From JACQAI01 sp035507915 (GTDB taxonomy: Bacteria > Pseudomonadota > Alphaproteobacteria > Elsterales > Elsteraceae), in the NCBI GenBank assembly GCA_035507915.1, contig DATJNS010000266.1, positions 1 through 17,894 on the forward strand: a stretch of DNA of 17,894 nt, in the 5' to 3' direction. The position numbers and the translations under genes were made by a program. Every line of letters begins with the position of its first letter. Positions within the stretch are counted from its first letter, which is position 1. Shown piece after piece: positions 1-7,709 of the stretch. Under the pieces are notes generated by a model that saw nothing but the letters and a program-made list of their open reading frames with translations, did not search any database and was not told the DNA's origin.

Positions 1-1268
1 GTGTCCCGGTCGTTCTGGGTCGCCAGGTAGTTGGGCTGGATCGCCGGCGGCGCTGCGGCATCGGGCGATTGGATGCGCAACCAACCGCGGCTTTCCGGCC
101 GGCACGGGATGCAGGTCGCCTGGCAACCCGGGAAATCGTGCATCACGCCACCCGGCTTCTCCATGCTGCCGGCGAGGAACTGGAACTGCACGTCGGGCGA
201 GCTCAGCCCCGGCCGCGTGCGCACGAACAGGCCGATCGGCGCCGCCCCCATCATCAAGGCGCCGCGCTTGGCGAACAGGTAGGCGAGCCCGGTCTGGAAC
301 TGGCGCAGCCAACTGTGCGAGATCTCGTTGAGCGTGCTCGTGTTGGTGACCTTGTAGACCACGCGGCAGCCGAGATGGTCCTGCAAGTTGGCGCCGACGC
401 CGGGCAGCTGATGGACGATCTCGATGCCGAGCGGCTTGAGGTGTTCGGCGACGCCGACGCCGGAGAGCTGCAGGAGCTGCGGCGAGTTGATCGAGCCGCC
501 GGACAGCAGCACCTCGCGGCGCGCGCTGGCGCGACGCAGCACGCCGTCCTGGCTGTACTCGATGCCGACGGCGCGCTTGCCGTCGAACAGCACGCGATGC
601 GCCAGCGCGCGCACCTCGACGCGCAGATTGCGCCGCAGCATGGCCGGACGCAGATAGGCGACCGCCGTCGAGCAGCGGCGCTTGTTGCGCACGGTCAGTT
701 GCAGCGGGCCGACGCCCTCCTGATCGGGGCCGTTGAAGTCGGGGTTGCGCGGGTAGCCAGCTTCGACCGCCGCGTCCATGAAGGCGTCGTGCAGCACGTG
801 GCGGGCGCGCAGATCGGAGACGCTGAGCGGTCCGCCTTCGCCATGATGGTCGTCGGCGCCGTGCTCGCTATCCTCGGCGCGGCGAAAGTAGGGCAGCACG
901 TCGTCGTACGACCAGCCGGGATTGCCCATCTGGCGCCACAGGTCGAAGTCCTGCTTCTGACCGCGGATGTAGATCAGCCCGTTGATCGAGCTGGAGCCGC
1001 CCAGCACCTTGCCGCGCGGCCACGCCATGCGGCGGCCGCCGAGCGCCGCCAGGGGTTCGGTTTCGAATTGCCAGGTGATCTTCGGATGGTAGATGTTGCG
1101 ATAGAAGCCGGCTGGAATATGGATCCACGGATTGCGATCCTTGCCGCCCGCCTCCAGCAACAGCACGCGCGTGCCCGGGTCGGCGCTCAGCCGGTTGGCC
1201 AACACGCAGCCCGCGGAGCCCGCCCCGACGATGATGAAGTCGTAGGTCTCGCCCGCCGCCGCGTCCAT
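1..1268 (-). CDS. GMC-family FAD-dependent oxidoreductase (choline/alcohol dehydrogenase-like), C-terminus off the left edge
   Basis: A flavoenzyme of the glucose-methanol-choline family, which oxidises an alcohol to an aldehyde or ketone with FAD. About 422 codons are present. The N-terminus has the FAD-binding Rossmann motif GAGSAG (about residues 15-20), followed by LLLEAGG, the acidic end of the second strand. GMC signature 1 (GKVLGGSSSING, about residues 85-97) and signature 2 (GSINSPQLLQLSGVG, about residues 257-272) are both clear. The coding stretch ends at PxIQPNYL near the window edge. Family members run to about 530-550 residues, so the catalytic His/Asn segment is missing only because the window stops. 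The start is the ATG at 1268, preceded by GGGGAGG at a good distance. The intact ORF looks functional. The substrate cannot be told from sequence; choline dehydrogenase, alkyl-alcohol or polyethylene-glycol dehydrogenases are all possible. Confidence 0.93.
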   Translation of the reverse strand, partial: MDAAAGETYDFIIVGAGSAGCVLANRLSADPGTRVLLLEAGGKDRNPWIHIPAGFYRNIYHPKITWQFETEPLAALGGRRMAWPRGKVLGGSSSINGLIYIRGQKQDFDLWRQMGNPGWSYDDVLPYFRRAEDSEHGADDHHGEGGPLSVSDLRARHVLHDAFMDAAVEAGYPRNPDFNGPDQEGVGPLQLTVRNKRRCSTAVAYLRPAMLRRNLRVEVRALAHRVLFDGKRAVGIEYSQDGVLRRASARREVLLSGGSINSPQLLQLSGVGVAEHLKPLGIEIVHQLPGVGANLQDHLGCRVVYKVTNTSTLNEISHSWLRQFQTGLAYLFAKRGALMMGAAPIGLFVRTRPGLSSPDVQFQFLAGSMEKPGGVMHDFPGCQATCIPCRPESRGWLRIQSPDAAAPPAIQPNYLATQNDRD

Positions 1269-1332
1269 CGCATCCTCCCCGAAAATTCCGAGCCCACAGT
1301 GCCGCCCGTCCGCCCTCGGCACAAGGCCGGCC

Positions 1333-1361
1333 ATGACGTTCGCCGTGCCGTGCGCTATAGA
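1333..1361 (+). promoter_or_regulatory. Candidate sigma70-type promoter for the aspartyl-protease gene
   Basis: ATGACG (1333-1338), a 17-bp spacer and TATAGA (1356-1361) give 4/6 matches to each consensus hexamer. Transcription would begin near 1368. This would make the ATG at 1333 part of the -35 box and leave a leader of about 30 nt before the GTG at 1399. It is a pattern match only. Confidence 0.3.
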
Positions 1362-1398
1362 CGCGGCGGTTGCCGAAATCGACATCTGGTTCGTCCCC

Positions 1399-2319
1399 GT
1401 GCTGCTCCGCCCGCTCCTCCTCCTCGCCGCTTCGCTGCTCGCGTGTCCCGCGGCGATCGCGCAGGACGCTTGCCCGATCGAGCGGTTTCCCGACATCTCG
1501 GTCACCTTCATCCGCAACCATCCCGCCGTGCCGGTCGGGATCAACGGCACCTACGTCTTCTTCATGCTGGACACGGGAGCGTCGAAAACGCTCGTGACCC
1601 CGGCGACCCAGGCACGCTTCAAGCTGCCGTTCGACGCGCGCTTTCATGACAAGATGCTCGGCACGGGCGGCTCGGTCACGGCGCCCTACGTTGCGGTCGG
1701 GCGCTTCGAGTTCAGCGGTCAGACCTACATAAATCCGACCTTTCCAGTGTTGGACATCAACCGCTCGCGACAGCGGAATGAACCGCCGGACCTCTTCGCC
1801 GGCGTCATCGGGGGCGACTTCCTGCGCAACTACGACGTCGAGCTCGATTTCGCCCATGACGTGATGCGGCTCTATCGTCGGCCACCGTGCTATCCGCCGC
1901 ACCCGAACTGGGACACGCCGTATCAGAGCATCGAGGTCCGCCTGAGCGCCTTGAACGTCCTGATCGTCCCGGTGATCGTCAACGGCAACCCGCTGCGCGC
2001 CGTGTTCGATACCGGAGCCGCGGGCACCGTGCTGCGCCTTGCCGCGCTTTCCGGCGCCAGAATCGACCCGGCGAGCCTGCGCTCGGACAAGACGGTCGGC
2101 ACGCTGGGCGCCGGCGGACTGCAAGGCAAGGCCTGGCTGCACCGGGTCCAGACGCTCGACGTCGGGCGCGAGCATCTGGCAAGCCCGCTGGTGTGGATCG
2201 AAGACTTCAACCTGCCGGTCGCCGAGATGCTGCTCGGCGAGTCGTACATCCAGGCGCGCAAGATCTGGCTGGCGTACAGCGCCAATCTGATGTTCGTCGA
2301 GCTCCCTCCGGTGCGCTGA
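1399..2319 (+). CDS. Secreted retropepsin/pepsin-like aspartyl protease family protein with two DTGA motifs
   Basis: A predicted exported protein of the clan AA aspartic-protease type. From the GTG at 1399 it is 306 residues and starts with a compact signal peptide (MLLRP, a Leu/Ala core, then AIA-Q as a likely cleavage site at about residue 21). Two catalytic-type motifs occur in one chain: LDTGAS with Asp at about residue 58 and FDTGAA with Asp at about residue 204. Each is followed roughly 80-100 residues later by a hydrophobic-Gly segment (FAGVIGGDFLRNYDVELDF and EMLLGESYIQ). This gives the look of two homologous lobes folding as an internal dimer. An in-frame ATG at 1333 would add a 22-residue uncharged leader before the signal peptide and coincides with a candidate -35 box, so 1399 is preferred, although no clear ribosome site precedes either. 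The alpha/beta hydrolase gene starts 9 bp downstream, suggesting co-transcription. Peptide substrate and true protease activity are unknown. Confidence 0.8.
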   Translation: MLLRPLLLLAASLLACPAAIAQDACPIERFPDISVTFIRNHPAVPVGINGTYVFFMLDTGASKTLVTPATQARFKLPFDARFHDKMLGTGGSVTAPYVAVGRFEFSGQTYINPTFPVLDINRSRQRNEPPDLFAGVIGGDFLRNYDVELDFAHDVMRLYRRPPCYPPHPNWDTPYQSIEVRLSALNVLIVPVIVNGNPLRAVFDTGAAGTVLRLAALSGARIDPASLRSDKTVGTLGAGGLQGKAWLHRVQTLDVGREHLASPLVWIEDFNLPVAEMLLGESYIQARKIWLAYSANLMFVELPPVR

Positions 2320-2328
2320 TCACGCCCC

Positions 2329-2958
2329 ATGGAGACCGTCGCAGCCATCGACACCGCCGACGTTCGAGGCTTCTTGCACGAGCCCGTCGGCATCGCGCAC
2401 GGCGGGCTTTTGCTCGCGCACGGCGCCGGCAGCAATTGCGACTCGCCGGTGCTGGTTGCCGCGGCGCGCGCCTTCGCCGCCGCGGGGACCGCGGTCCTGC
2501 GCATCGACCTGCCGTTTCGGCGCAAGCGCCCGTCGGGGCCGCCGCCGCGCGGCAGCGCCGCCGCCGATCGCGACGGCCTGCGGTGTGCCGCCACGTTGCT
2601 GCGCGACCGCGCGGCCGGGCCGACGTTCCTCGGCGGCCATTCTTACGGTGGCCGCCAGGCGACCCTGCTCGCTGCCGACGACCCGTCGATCGCCGAGGCG
2701 TTGCTGCTGCTCTCCTATCCGCTGCATCCGCCCAAGCGTCCGGAGCAGCTGCGCACCGAGCATTTTCCGCGTCTCGCCGTCCGCGCCGTCTTCGTTCACG
2801 GCAGCGCCGATCCGTTCGGCACCCGCGACGAGCTCGCGCGCGCATCGGCGCTGATCCCGGCCCCGACCGCGCTGATCGAAATCGCGGGCGCGGGGCACGA
2901 CCTCAAACGCGGCCGTTTCGAGTTCGCGCCGGTCGTCGCGGCGCTACTCGGTGAATAG
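2329..2958 (+). CDS. Small alpha/beta-hydrolase (TEX30/KANL3-like, dienelactone-hydrolase fold)
   Basis: A 209-residue alpha/beta-fold protein. It shows LLLAHGAGSN (oxyanion-hole region, about residues 28-36), the nucleophile elbow GGHSYGGR with Ser105, an acid candidate Asp161 in VHGSADPFG, and the histidine His190 in GAGHDL, so the full Ser-Asp-His triad is present in the usual order. This compact architecture without a lid matches the KANL3/TEX30-type bacterial hydrolases, whose substrates are generally unknown. There is no signal peptide, so it should act in the cytoplasm, unlike the exported protein encoded just upstream. The ATG at 2329 follows the upstream stop by 9 bp. The gene converges on the lipoprotein gene with only 12 bp between the two stops. 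Confidence 0.85.
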   Translation: METVAAIDTADVRGFLHEPVGIAHGGLLLAHGAGSNCDSPVLVAAARAFAAAGTAVLRIDLPFRRKRPSGPPPRGSAAADRDGLRCAATLLRDRAAGPTFLGGHSYGGRQATLLAADDPSIAEALLLLSYPLHPPKRPEQLRTEHFPRLAVRAVFVHGSADPFGTRDELARASALIPAPTALIEIAGAGHDLKRGRFEFAPVVAALLGE

Positions 2959-2970
2959 CCGTCGTCCGCG

Positions 2971-3246
2971 CTATCGATTGACGAAATTGGGCGTCCACCC
3001 GCGCGCGATCAGACAATTCTTGACGTAACGCGACCCGGCTGGGCCACCTGACGAGACACCTCGATCGTTCATCGGATCGACGAACGTGAACTCGCTGACT
3101 CCGCTCTCGTGCATTCGCTTGAGACAGTTGAACGTATCGGTGTCGAGGTCGGCTTTCGTGGCGCCTTCCTTGGTCCACACCATTTTCTGGCTTTGGCAGC
3201 TCGCGACAGCAAGCGCCGCCAGCAACACCAACGCCAGTCGAAGCAC
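2971..3246 (-). CDS. Small predicted lipoprotein of unknown function
   Basis: A 91-residue protein starting at the GTG at 3246, which has a strong ribosome site (GGGGAGG) about 7 nt upstream. Residues 1-17 form a lipoprotein signal ending in a lipobox (AVASC, Cys at about residue 17), so the mature protein should be lipid-anchored. The mature part is short and polar. It contains two further cysteines (in FNCLK and KNCLI), which could form a disulfide outside the cytoplasm, and a terminal ARGWTPNFVNR. An upstream in-frame extension to 3567 runs antisense-free but through the synthetase gene and is rejected. Small outer-membrane lipoproteins with a Trp-Thr-Lys-x-Gly opening and paired Cys are common as hypothetical proteins in alphaproteobacteria; no function is recognised. 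It sits 80 bp downstream of the acyl-CoA synthetase on the same strand. Confidence 0.72.
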   Translation of the reverse strand: MLRLALVLLAALAVASCQSQKMVWTKEGATKADLDTDTFNCLKRMHESGVSEFTFVDPMNDRGVSSGGPAGSRYVKNCLIARGWTPNFVNR

Positions 3247-3326
3247 CCGCCCCTCCCCGTTTTGGAGCGGCAGCGTAATATGATCGCGGGCGAACCCCAA
3301 GCACCGAGACGGGAGACGAGGGGACT

Positions 3327-4952
3327 TTATCCGCCGCGCCGTTCGCGCTCGCGCAGTGCACGGCGCAACACCTTGCCGGTCGCGGTCTTGGGGAGCTCGT
3401 CGAGGAACTCGATGCGCCGCGGGTACTTGTAGGGCGCGGTGATGCGCTTGACGTGATCCTGGATGTCCTGCACGAGCGCCGGGCTCGGCGCCACGCCGGC
3501 GCGCAGCACGATGAAGGCCGTGACGATCTCGCCGCGCTCCGGATCGGGGCTGCCGACCACCGCGCACTCCTGCACCCCTTCATGCTCGAGGATCGCGTTC
3601 TCGACTTCGAGCGGGCCGATGCGGTAGCCGGCCGAGTTGATGAGATCGTCGGTGCGCCCGTCGTAGAACAGATAGCCGTCGGCATCGGCACGCACGACAT
3701 CGCCGGTGAGGAAATAGCGCGCGCCGTCGATCTCGGCGGTCGCCGCCGCCATGCGCTCGGGTTCGTTCCAGTAACCCAGCATCATCTGCGGATTGGGCAG
3801 CCGGATCGCCAGCTGGCCTGCCGTGCCGGGCGCCACGCGCCGCAGCGCCGGATCGACGACCGCGACCTCGAGCCCGGGCAGCGGCTTGCCCATCGAGCCC
3901 GGCTTCACCGCCATGGTGCGGTAGTTCACCACGGTCATCAGGGTCTCGGTCTGACCGTAGCCGTCGAGCAGCGGCACGCCGAGGCGCGCCTGCCAGCGCT
4001 CGACGATGTCGGGGTTCACGGTCTCGCCGGCCGACACGGTGAGACGCAGCGCCGACAGGTCGTAGCGCGCCAGGTCCTCCTCGAGCAGCCGGCGCAGCTC
4101 GGTCGCCGAAGCGCAGAACACGGTGACGCGATGCCGCGCCATCAGCGCGAGCCGGCGCGCGGGATCGAAGGGCCCGTCGTAGAAAACCACCGCCGCGCCG
4201 CGGCTCCACGGGCCGAACAGGATACTGGTGCCGGCCTTGCTCCAGCCGGTGTCGGCGGTGCACCACATGACGTCGCGCTCGGCGAGGTCGAGCCAGTAGA
4301 CCGCCGACACGCGCCACGCGAACAGCGCGCGCGCGGCGTGCGCGACACCCTTCGGATGCCCGGTCGAGCCGGACGTGTAGTAGAGGATGGCCGGCTCCTC
4401 GGCCGCCATGTCGGCGGCCTCGAACCGCTCGTCGGCGGCGGCCAGCGCCGCGTCGAAATCCTGCCAACCCGGCGGCAGCGCGCCGCCGCCGACCGCCAGC
4501 CGCACCACGAGCGGTGCGTCGATCGCGGCGAACTTCGCCGTGTTCGACGCCGTCGTGACGACCGCCTTGGCGCCGGCATGCGTCGCGCGGTAGGCGACGT
4601 CCCGCGCGGTCAGCATGTCGATGCACGGGATCGGGACGGCGCCCAGCTTGAGGCAGCCGACGAGCGCGATCTGCCACTGCGGCAGGCGCGGCAACATGAC
4701 GATCACGCGGTCGCCCTTGGCGACGCCGCGCGCCGCCAACGCGTGCGCACATCGATCGGTCAGGCGCGCCATGTCGCCATAGCTGAAGCACTGCTCCGCC
4801 CCCGCGGCGTCGCACCAGATCAGCGCCGGATGGTCCGGCTGCCGGGCGGCGCGCGCGTCGACGACGTCGCGGCCGAAGTTGAAGCGGGCCGGGACGTCCC
4901 ACCGGAAGGCGTCGTACGCCGCGTCGTAGCTCGTCATCGTCGGCAACCGCAT
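3327..4952 (-). CDS. AMP-dependent acyl-CoA synthetase (medium-chain/MACS-like)
   Basis: An ANL-superfamily ligase of 541 residues that activates a carboxylic acid as an acyl-adenylate and then as the CoA thioester. The ATP-binding loop YYTSGSTGHPKGV, the GYGQTET motif, the hinge region YFLTGD...YDGRTDDLINSAGYRIGPLEVE and the C-terminal catalytic lysine in PKTATGKVLRR are all intact. The CTADTGWSKAG segment and the opening YDAAYDAFRWDVPARFNFGRDVVD resemble the acetyl-/medium-chain acyl-CoA synthetase branch. The ATG at 4952 is chosen because GGAAGAG lies 7 nt upstream. An extension to 5030 would run into the neighbouring leader, and MTSYD at 4937 lacks a ribosome site. The gene is divergent from the FAD oxidoreductase. 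Together with the hydratase and CoA-transferase in this window it points to CoA-ester catabolism, but the acid substrate is unknown. Confidence 0.92.
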   Translation of the reverse strand: MRLPTMTSYDAAYDAFRWDVPARFNFGRDVVDARAARQPDHPALIWCDAAGAEQCFSYGDMARLTDRCAHALAARGVAKGDRVIVMLPRLPQWQIALVGCLKLGAVPIPCIDMLTARDVAYRATHAGAKAVVTTASNTAKFAAIDAPLVVRLAVGGGALPPGWQDFDAALAAADERFEAADMAAEEPAILYYTSGSTGHPKGVAHAARALFAWRVSAVYWLDLAERDVMWCTADTGWSKAGTSILFGPWSRGAAVVFYDGPFDPARRLALMARHRVTVFCASATELRRLLEEDLARYDLSALRLTVSAGETVNPDIVERWQARLGVPLLDGYGQTETLMTVVNYRTMAVKPGSMGKPLPGLEVAVVDPALRRVAPGTAGQLAIRLPNPQMMLGYWNEPERMAAATAEIDGARYFLTGDVVRADADGYLFYDGRTDDLINSAGYRIGPLEVENAILEHEGVQECAVVGSPDPERGEIVTAFIVLRAGVAPSPALVQDIQDHVKRITAPYKYPRRIEFLDELPKTATGKVLRRALRERERRGG

Positions 4953-5015
4953 GACCGCACTCTTCCACAGCCGCGCACGCGTCTCCAACCCCCTCGCGCG
5001 CGTCCAGCCGTCGGC

Positions 5016-5021
5016 TATGAT
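5016..5021 (+). promoter_or_regulatory. Candidate -10 element for the FAD oxidoreductase gene
   Basis: TATGAT matches the sigma70 -10 consensus at 5 of 6 positions. It would start transcription near 5028, about 14 nt before the ATG at 5042, which has its own GGGAGGA ribosome site. No convincing -35 box is seen at 17 bp spacing, so this is weak. Confidence 0.25.
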
Positions 5022-5041
5022 GGCGTCCACGGGAGGACGAG

Positions 5042-6535
5042 ATGGCGGACAACCCTTCGAAGAACAGCGTCGCGGACGACATGGGCCTCGAGATCTTCGG
5101 GCCGGATGGCCGCCGCGGCCGCCGCGCGATCTTCGGCGGCGACGCGCCCCCGGGTCGACGCGCGCGCCCGAACTTGACGGTCCGAGAGGCCGCGCGCGAC
5201 ACGCCGGTGTTCGCGCAGACCGACGTGCTGGTGGTGGGCGGCGGCCCCGCCGGCAGCGCCGCCGCGATCGCCGCGGCGCGCCTCGGCGCCGACGTCATGC
5301 TGGTCGAGCGCTACGGTCACCTCGGCGGCCTGTCGACCGGCGGCCTGGTGATCTGGATCGATCGCATGACCGATTGGAGCGGCCGGCAGATCATAGCGGG
5401 CTTCGCGCGCGAGCTGATCGACCGGCTGCCCAAGGAGGCCGTGATGGGACCGCCGCGCGCCGACTGGGGCGCCAAGGACGCCGCCACCGCGGAGTACTGG
5501 GCATACCGCACGGCGGCGTTCCAGGGCATCGTGACGTGGTCGCCGACGGTCGATCCCGAAGCGTTGAAGACCGTGTCGATGCGCCTCGCGCTCGACAGCA
5601 AGGTCGAGCTGGTGCTGCACGCCTGGGCGGTCGCGCCGATCGTCGAGGACGGCGCGCTGCGCGGCGCGATCTTCGAAAGCAAGGAAGGCCGACACGCCGT
5701 GCTCGCCAAGGTCGTGGTCGACGCGACGGGCGATGCCGATCTCCTCGTGCGCGCCGGCGTCACCGCCGAGTCGGACATCGATTCGAGCGACATACACCAC
5801 TGCATCAACACCGCCTTCATGCTGGGCGGCGTCGACATGGAGCGCTGGACCGCGTTCCGCCGCGACGACAAGCAGGGCTTCGCCGACTTCATGCAGCGAG
5901 GCCGGGATCAGCTCAAGTTCTTCGAGAAGCCGTTCGTCTCGTGGCGCCCGGACGTCGCGCTGTTCATGGGCCCGCGCCTGTCCGGCTACAGCGCCGTGCA
6001 TGTCGAGGACCTGACCGCGGTCGAGATCCGCTCGCGCGAGCTGATGGTCGGCCATTGCGAGGTCTACCGCGCGCACGCGCCCGGCTTCGAGAACGCCTGG
6101 CTCTTGCTCGGCGCGCCGCAGATCGGCGTGCGGCACAGCCGGCGCTTCGCGGCCGTCAACAAGGTGACGCGCGCGCAGTGGGACGCCGGCACGGTGTGGG
6201 ACGACGAGATCGGCGTGTCGACCTCACCGGCGCCGAAATGGCCCAACATCTCGGTACCCTACGGCGCGCTGGTGCCGGTCGGGCTCGACGGCGCGCTCGG
6301 CGCCGGGCGCCACGTTGCGTGCGACGCCAGCTCACACACCTTCCTGCGCGAGATCCCGCAGTGCTGGCTGACCGGCCAGGCCGCCGGCGTGGCCGCGGCG
6401 CTGGCTGCCGATGCCGGCATTGCGCTGCGCCAACTCGATCCGCGGCTGATCCAACGCGCGCTCGTCAAGCAGGGTGCCTACCTCTCGCCGTCGGTCACCG
6501 CGGCGCTCGACACGCGGCCAACCGCCGCCGAGTAG
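5042..6535 (+). CDS. FAD-dependent oxidoreductase (FAD_oxidored family)
   Basis: A 497-residue flavoprotein of the FAD-dependent oxidoreductase type (PF12831-like). The dinucleotide-binding motif VVGGGPAGSAAA is at residues 64-75, with the ribose-binding Glu in MLVERYG (about residue 89) and the family-typical GHLGGLSTGGL following. KVVVDATGDADLL (about residues 222-234) is the second FAD contact. A C-terminal stretch QCWLTGQAAGVAAALA (about residues 440-455) is the usual closing FAD helix. About 60 residues rich in Gly/Arg precede the Rossmann fold, longer than usual. The start at 5042 has an excellent ribosome site (GGGAGGA, 5 nt spacing). The substrate is unknown; relatives are often simply called FAD-dependent oxidoreductase. 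It is divergent from the acyl-CoA synthetase with an 89-bp gap, and it ends in a hairpin shared with the convergent gene. Confidence 0.88.
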   Translation: MADNPSKNSVADDMGLEIFGPDGRRGRRAIFGGDAPPGRRARPNLTVREAARDTPVFAQTDVLVVGGGPAGSAAAIAAARLGADVMLVERYGHLGGLSTGGLVIWIDRMTDWSGRQIIAGFARELIDRLPKEAVMGPPRADWGAKDAATAEYWAYRTAAFQGIVTWSPTVDPEALKTVSMRLALDSKVELVLHAWAVAPIVEDGALRGAIFESKEGRHAVLAKVVVDATGDADLLVRAGVTAESDIDSSDIHHCINTAFMLGGVDMERWTAFRRDDKQGFADFMQRGRDQLKFFEKPFVSWRPDVALFMGPRLSGYSAVHVEDLTAVEIRSRELMVGHCEVYRAHAPGFENAWLLLGAPQIGVRHSRRFAAVNKVTRAQWDAGTVWDDEIGVSTSPAPKWPNISVPYGALVPVGLDGALGAGRHVACDASSHTFLREIPQCWLTGQAAGVAAALAADAGIALRQLDPRLIQRALVKQGAYLSPSVTAALDTRPTAAE

Positions 6536-6555
6536 CGGCGGGACGCACCGCCGCT
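6534..6555. terminator. Inverted repeat between convergent genes, possible bidirectional terminator
   Basis: AGCGGCGG (6534-6541) and CCGCCGCT (6548-6555) form a perfect 8-bp stem around a 6-nt loop. The arms overlap the stop codons of the FAD oxidoreductase (6533-6535) and the convergent helical protein (6555-6557). No T-tract follows on either strand, so intrinsic termination is uncertain. It may instead protect transcript ends. Confidence 0.4.
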
Positions 6556-7634
6556 CAATCGTCGCGGCGCATGATGCGCGGGCGACCGCCCATGCGCGCT
6601 TCCAACGCGGCGAGGCGCCGCGCGATGGTGTGGCGCAGCCCCTCGATCTCCTCGATCGAGACGTGGGCGCCGAGCCGACCGGCGAACGACGACAGCTGCA
6701 TGACCTGGCGCAGCGGCCGCTCGAGCGAGTCGGCGTCCGAGGTGCCGGCCGCGAACGCCTCCATCTCGTCGAACATCAGCGCGGCGAGCGCCTCGGCCTG
6801 GCGCATGAAACCGGCGATCTCCTGATGGCTGAGCGCGCGGAAGAACGGGTTGTGGGCCTCGGCTTCCCGGCTCTCGCGCTCGGCCTCGACCAGCACGAGC
6901 ACGAGGGTGACGAGATCCTCGATCTCGCCGGTGACGTGGGCGGTGTCGAGCCGCGTGTCGGCATGGCGCAACTCGAGGAACCGCTCGATCGAGGCGGTCG
7001 CGCGATGCAGCGCCCGGCGCGCCGCGACCTGCATTTGGGTCGACAGCGTACGGTGGTGCTCGGCGGTCTCGAGAATCTCGAGCACCCAGCGCAGCAGCTC
7101 GAGCTTCTCGACCTCGCGCGCGAGCCGGTGCATGTCGGGTGGATCGGCGCGCTCGAGCGCCGACGACAGCGCGTCGCCGAAGTCCCCGACCGCCCGCACG
7201 ATCGCGTCGGCGATGCCGGTCTTGATGTCGGTCGCGATGCCGCGGTGCGCCAGCAACCGGGTCAACAGCACGAGCAGCTCGGCGGCCTCGACGACGTTCA
7301 AGGTCGCGGCCTCGGCCGCCGCGGCGGACTCGTCGGCCGTCAGGCTCGGCAACGGCGCCGACGCGAGGATCGCGCGCTCGAGCTCGGGCAGGTATTCGCG
7401 GCGCAGGAAATCGAAGAACGAGCCGCGGAAATTCGCGACCGCGCTCGCGCCGCTGCGCGACAGCCCCTTCTCGACCTCGACGAGGACGCGCGGCAGATCG
7501 CCGATCTCCGACTCGAGCAGCGCGGCCAAGTCCGCCACCGTGCCGACCGGGACGCCGGTGCGCAACGCGACGATCAACGCGTTCTCCAACGTCTCCGGGT
7601 GGTCGCCGGCCCCGTATGCGGATTTCTGCGTCAT
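6555..7634 (-). CDS. Uncharacterised all-helical protein, divergent from the STAS gene
   Basis: A 359-residue protein I do not recognise. No signal peptide, transmembrane span or enzyme motif is visible. It is rich in Ala, Leu, Glu and Arg arranged in long amphipathic helices. A Leu/Val-rich acidic patch (DLVTLVLVLVEAERESREAEA, about residues 249-269) and heptad-like stretches (FMRQAEALAALMFDEMEAF) suggest helical bundles or coiled coils and protein-protein contacts in the cytoplasm. The tail is basic (GGRPRIMRRDD). The ATG at 7634 is chosen over the longer ORF to 8198 because the extension runs antisense through the STAS and ChrA genes. There is no Shine-Dalgarno; a TATAGT box ends 9 nt before the ATG, so a leaderless transcript is possible. 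Its divergent position suggests a link with the STAS protein, but this is inference. Confidence 0.78.
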   Translation of the reverse strand: MTQKSAYGAGDHPETLENALIVALRTGVPVGTVADLAALLESEIGDLPRVLVEVEKGLSRSGASAVANFRGSFFDFLRREYLPELERAILASAPLPSLTADESAAAAEAATLNVVEAAELLVLLTRLLAHRGIATDIKTGIADAIVRAVGDFGDALSSALERADPPDMHRLAREVEKLELLRWVLEILETAEHHRTLSTQMQVAARRALHRATASIERFLELRHADTRLDTAHVTGEIEDLVTLVLVLVEAERESREAEAHNPFFRALSHQEIAGFMRQAEALAALMFDEMEAFAAGTSDADSLERPLRQVMQLSSFAGRLGAHVSIEEIEGLRHTIARRLAALEARMGGRPRIMRRDD

Positions 7635-7643
7635 GGCCGCGAA

Positions 7644-7649
7644 ACTATA
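7644..7649 (-). promoter_or_regulatory. Candidate -10 box giving a near-leaderless transcript for the helical protein
   Basis: Read on the minus strand, TATAGT (4/6 to the -10 consensus, with the first four bases exact) lies just upstream of the ATG at 7634. Transcription would start within a few bases of the start codon. No -35 match and no ribosome site are seen. Confidence 0.3.
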
Positions 7650-7709
7650 CAAGCCGCGTCGAATGTTCGGTAGATTGCCGTCGCCGATGCGCGCGTGACG
7701 GGGAACGCC

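Noticed and set aside
1333..1398. ATG start at 1333 for the aspartyl-protease protein
   Set aside because: It would place 22 uncharged residues before a normal signal peptide and it coincides with a candidate -35 box; kept only as an alternative.
69..1649. Long plus-strand frame opposite the GMC oxidoreductase
   Set aside because: Composition is Arg/Ala/His-rich with no domain, and the opposite strand encodes a clear GMC protein with both signatures and a good ribosome site.
868..2175. 435-codon minus-strand frame across the GMC and protease genes
   Set aside because: It overlaps two well-supported genes and has low-complexity Arg/Gly/Asp-rich composition typical of antisense frames in high-GC DNA.
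3453..5177. 574-codon plus-strand frame opposite the acyl-CoA synthetase
   Set aside because: Antisense shadow; all ANL-family motifs lie on the minus strand.
4951..6825. 624-codon plus-strand frame overlapping the FAD oxidoreductase
   Set aside because: Different frame from the real flavoprotein, Arg-rich and without motifs.
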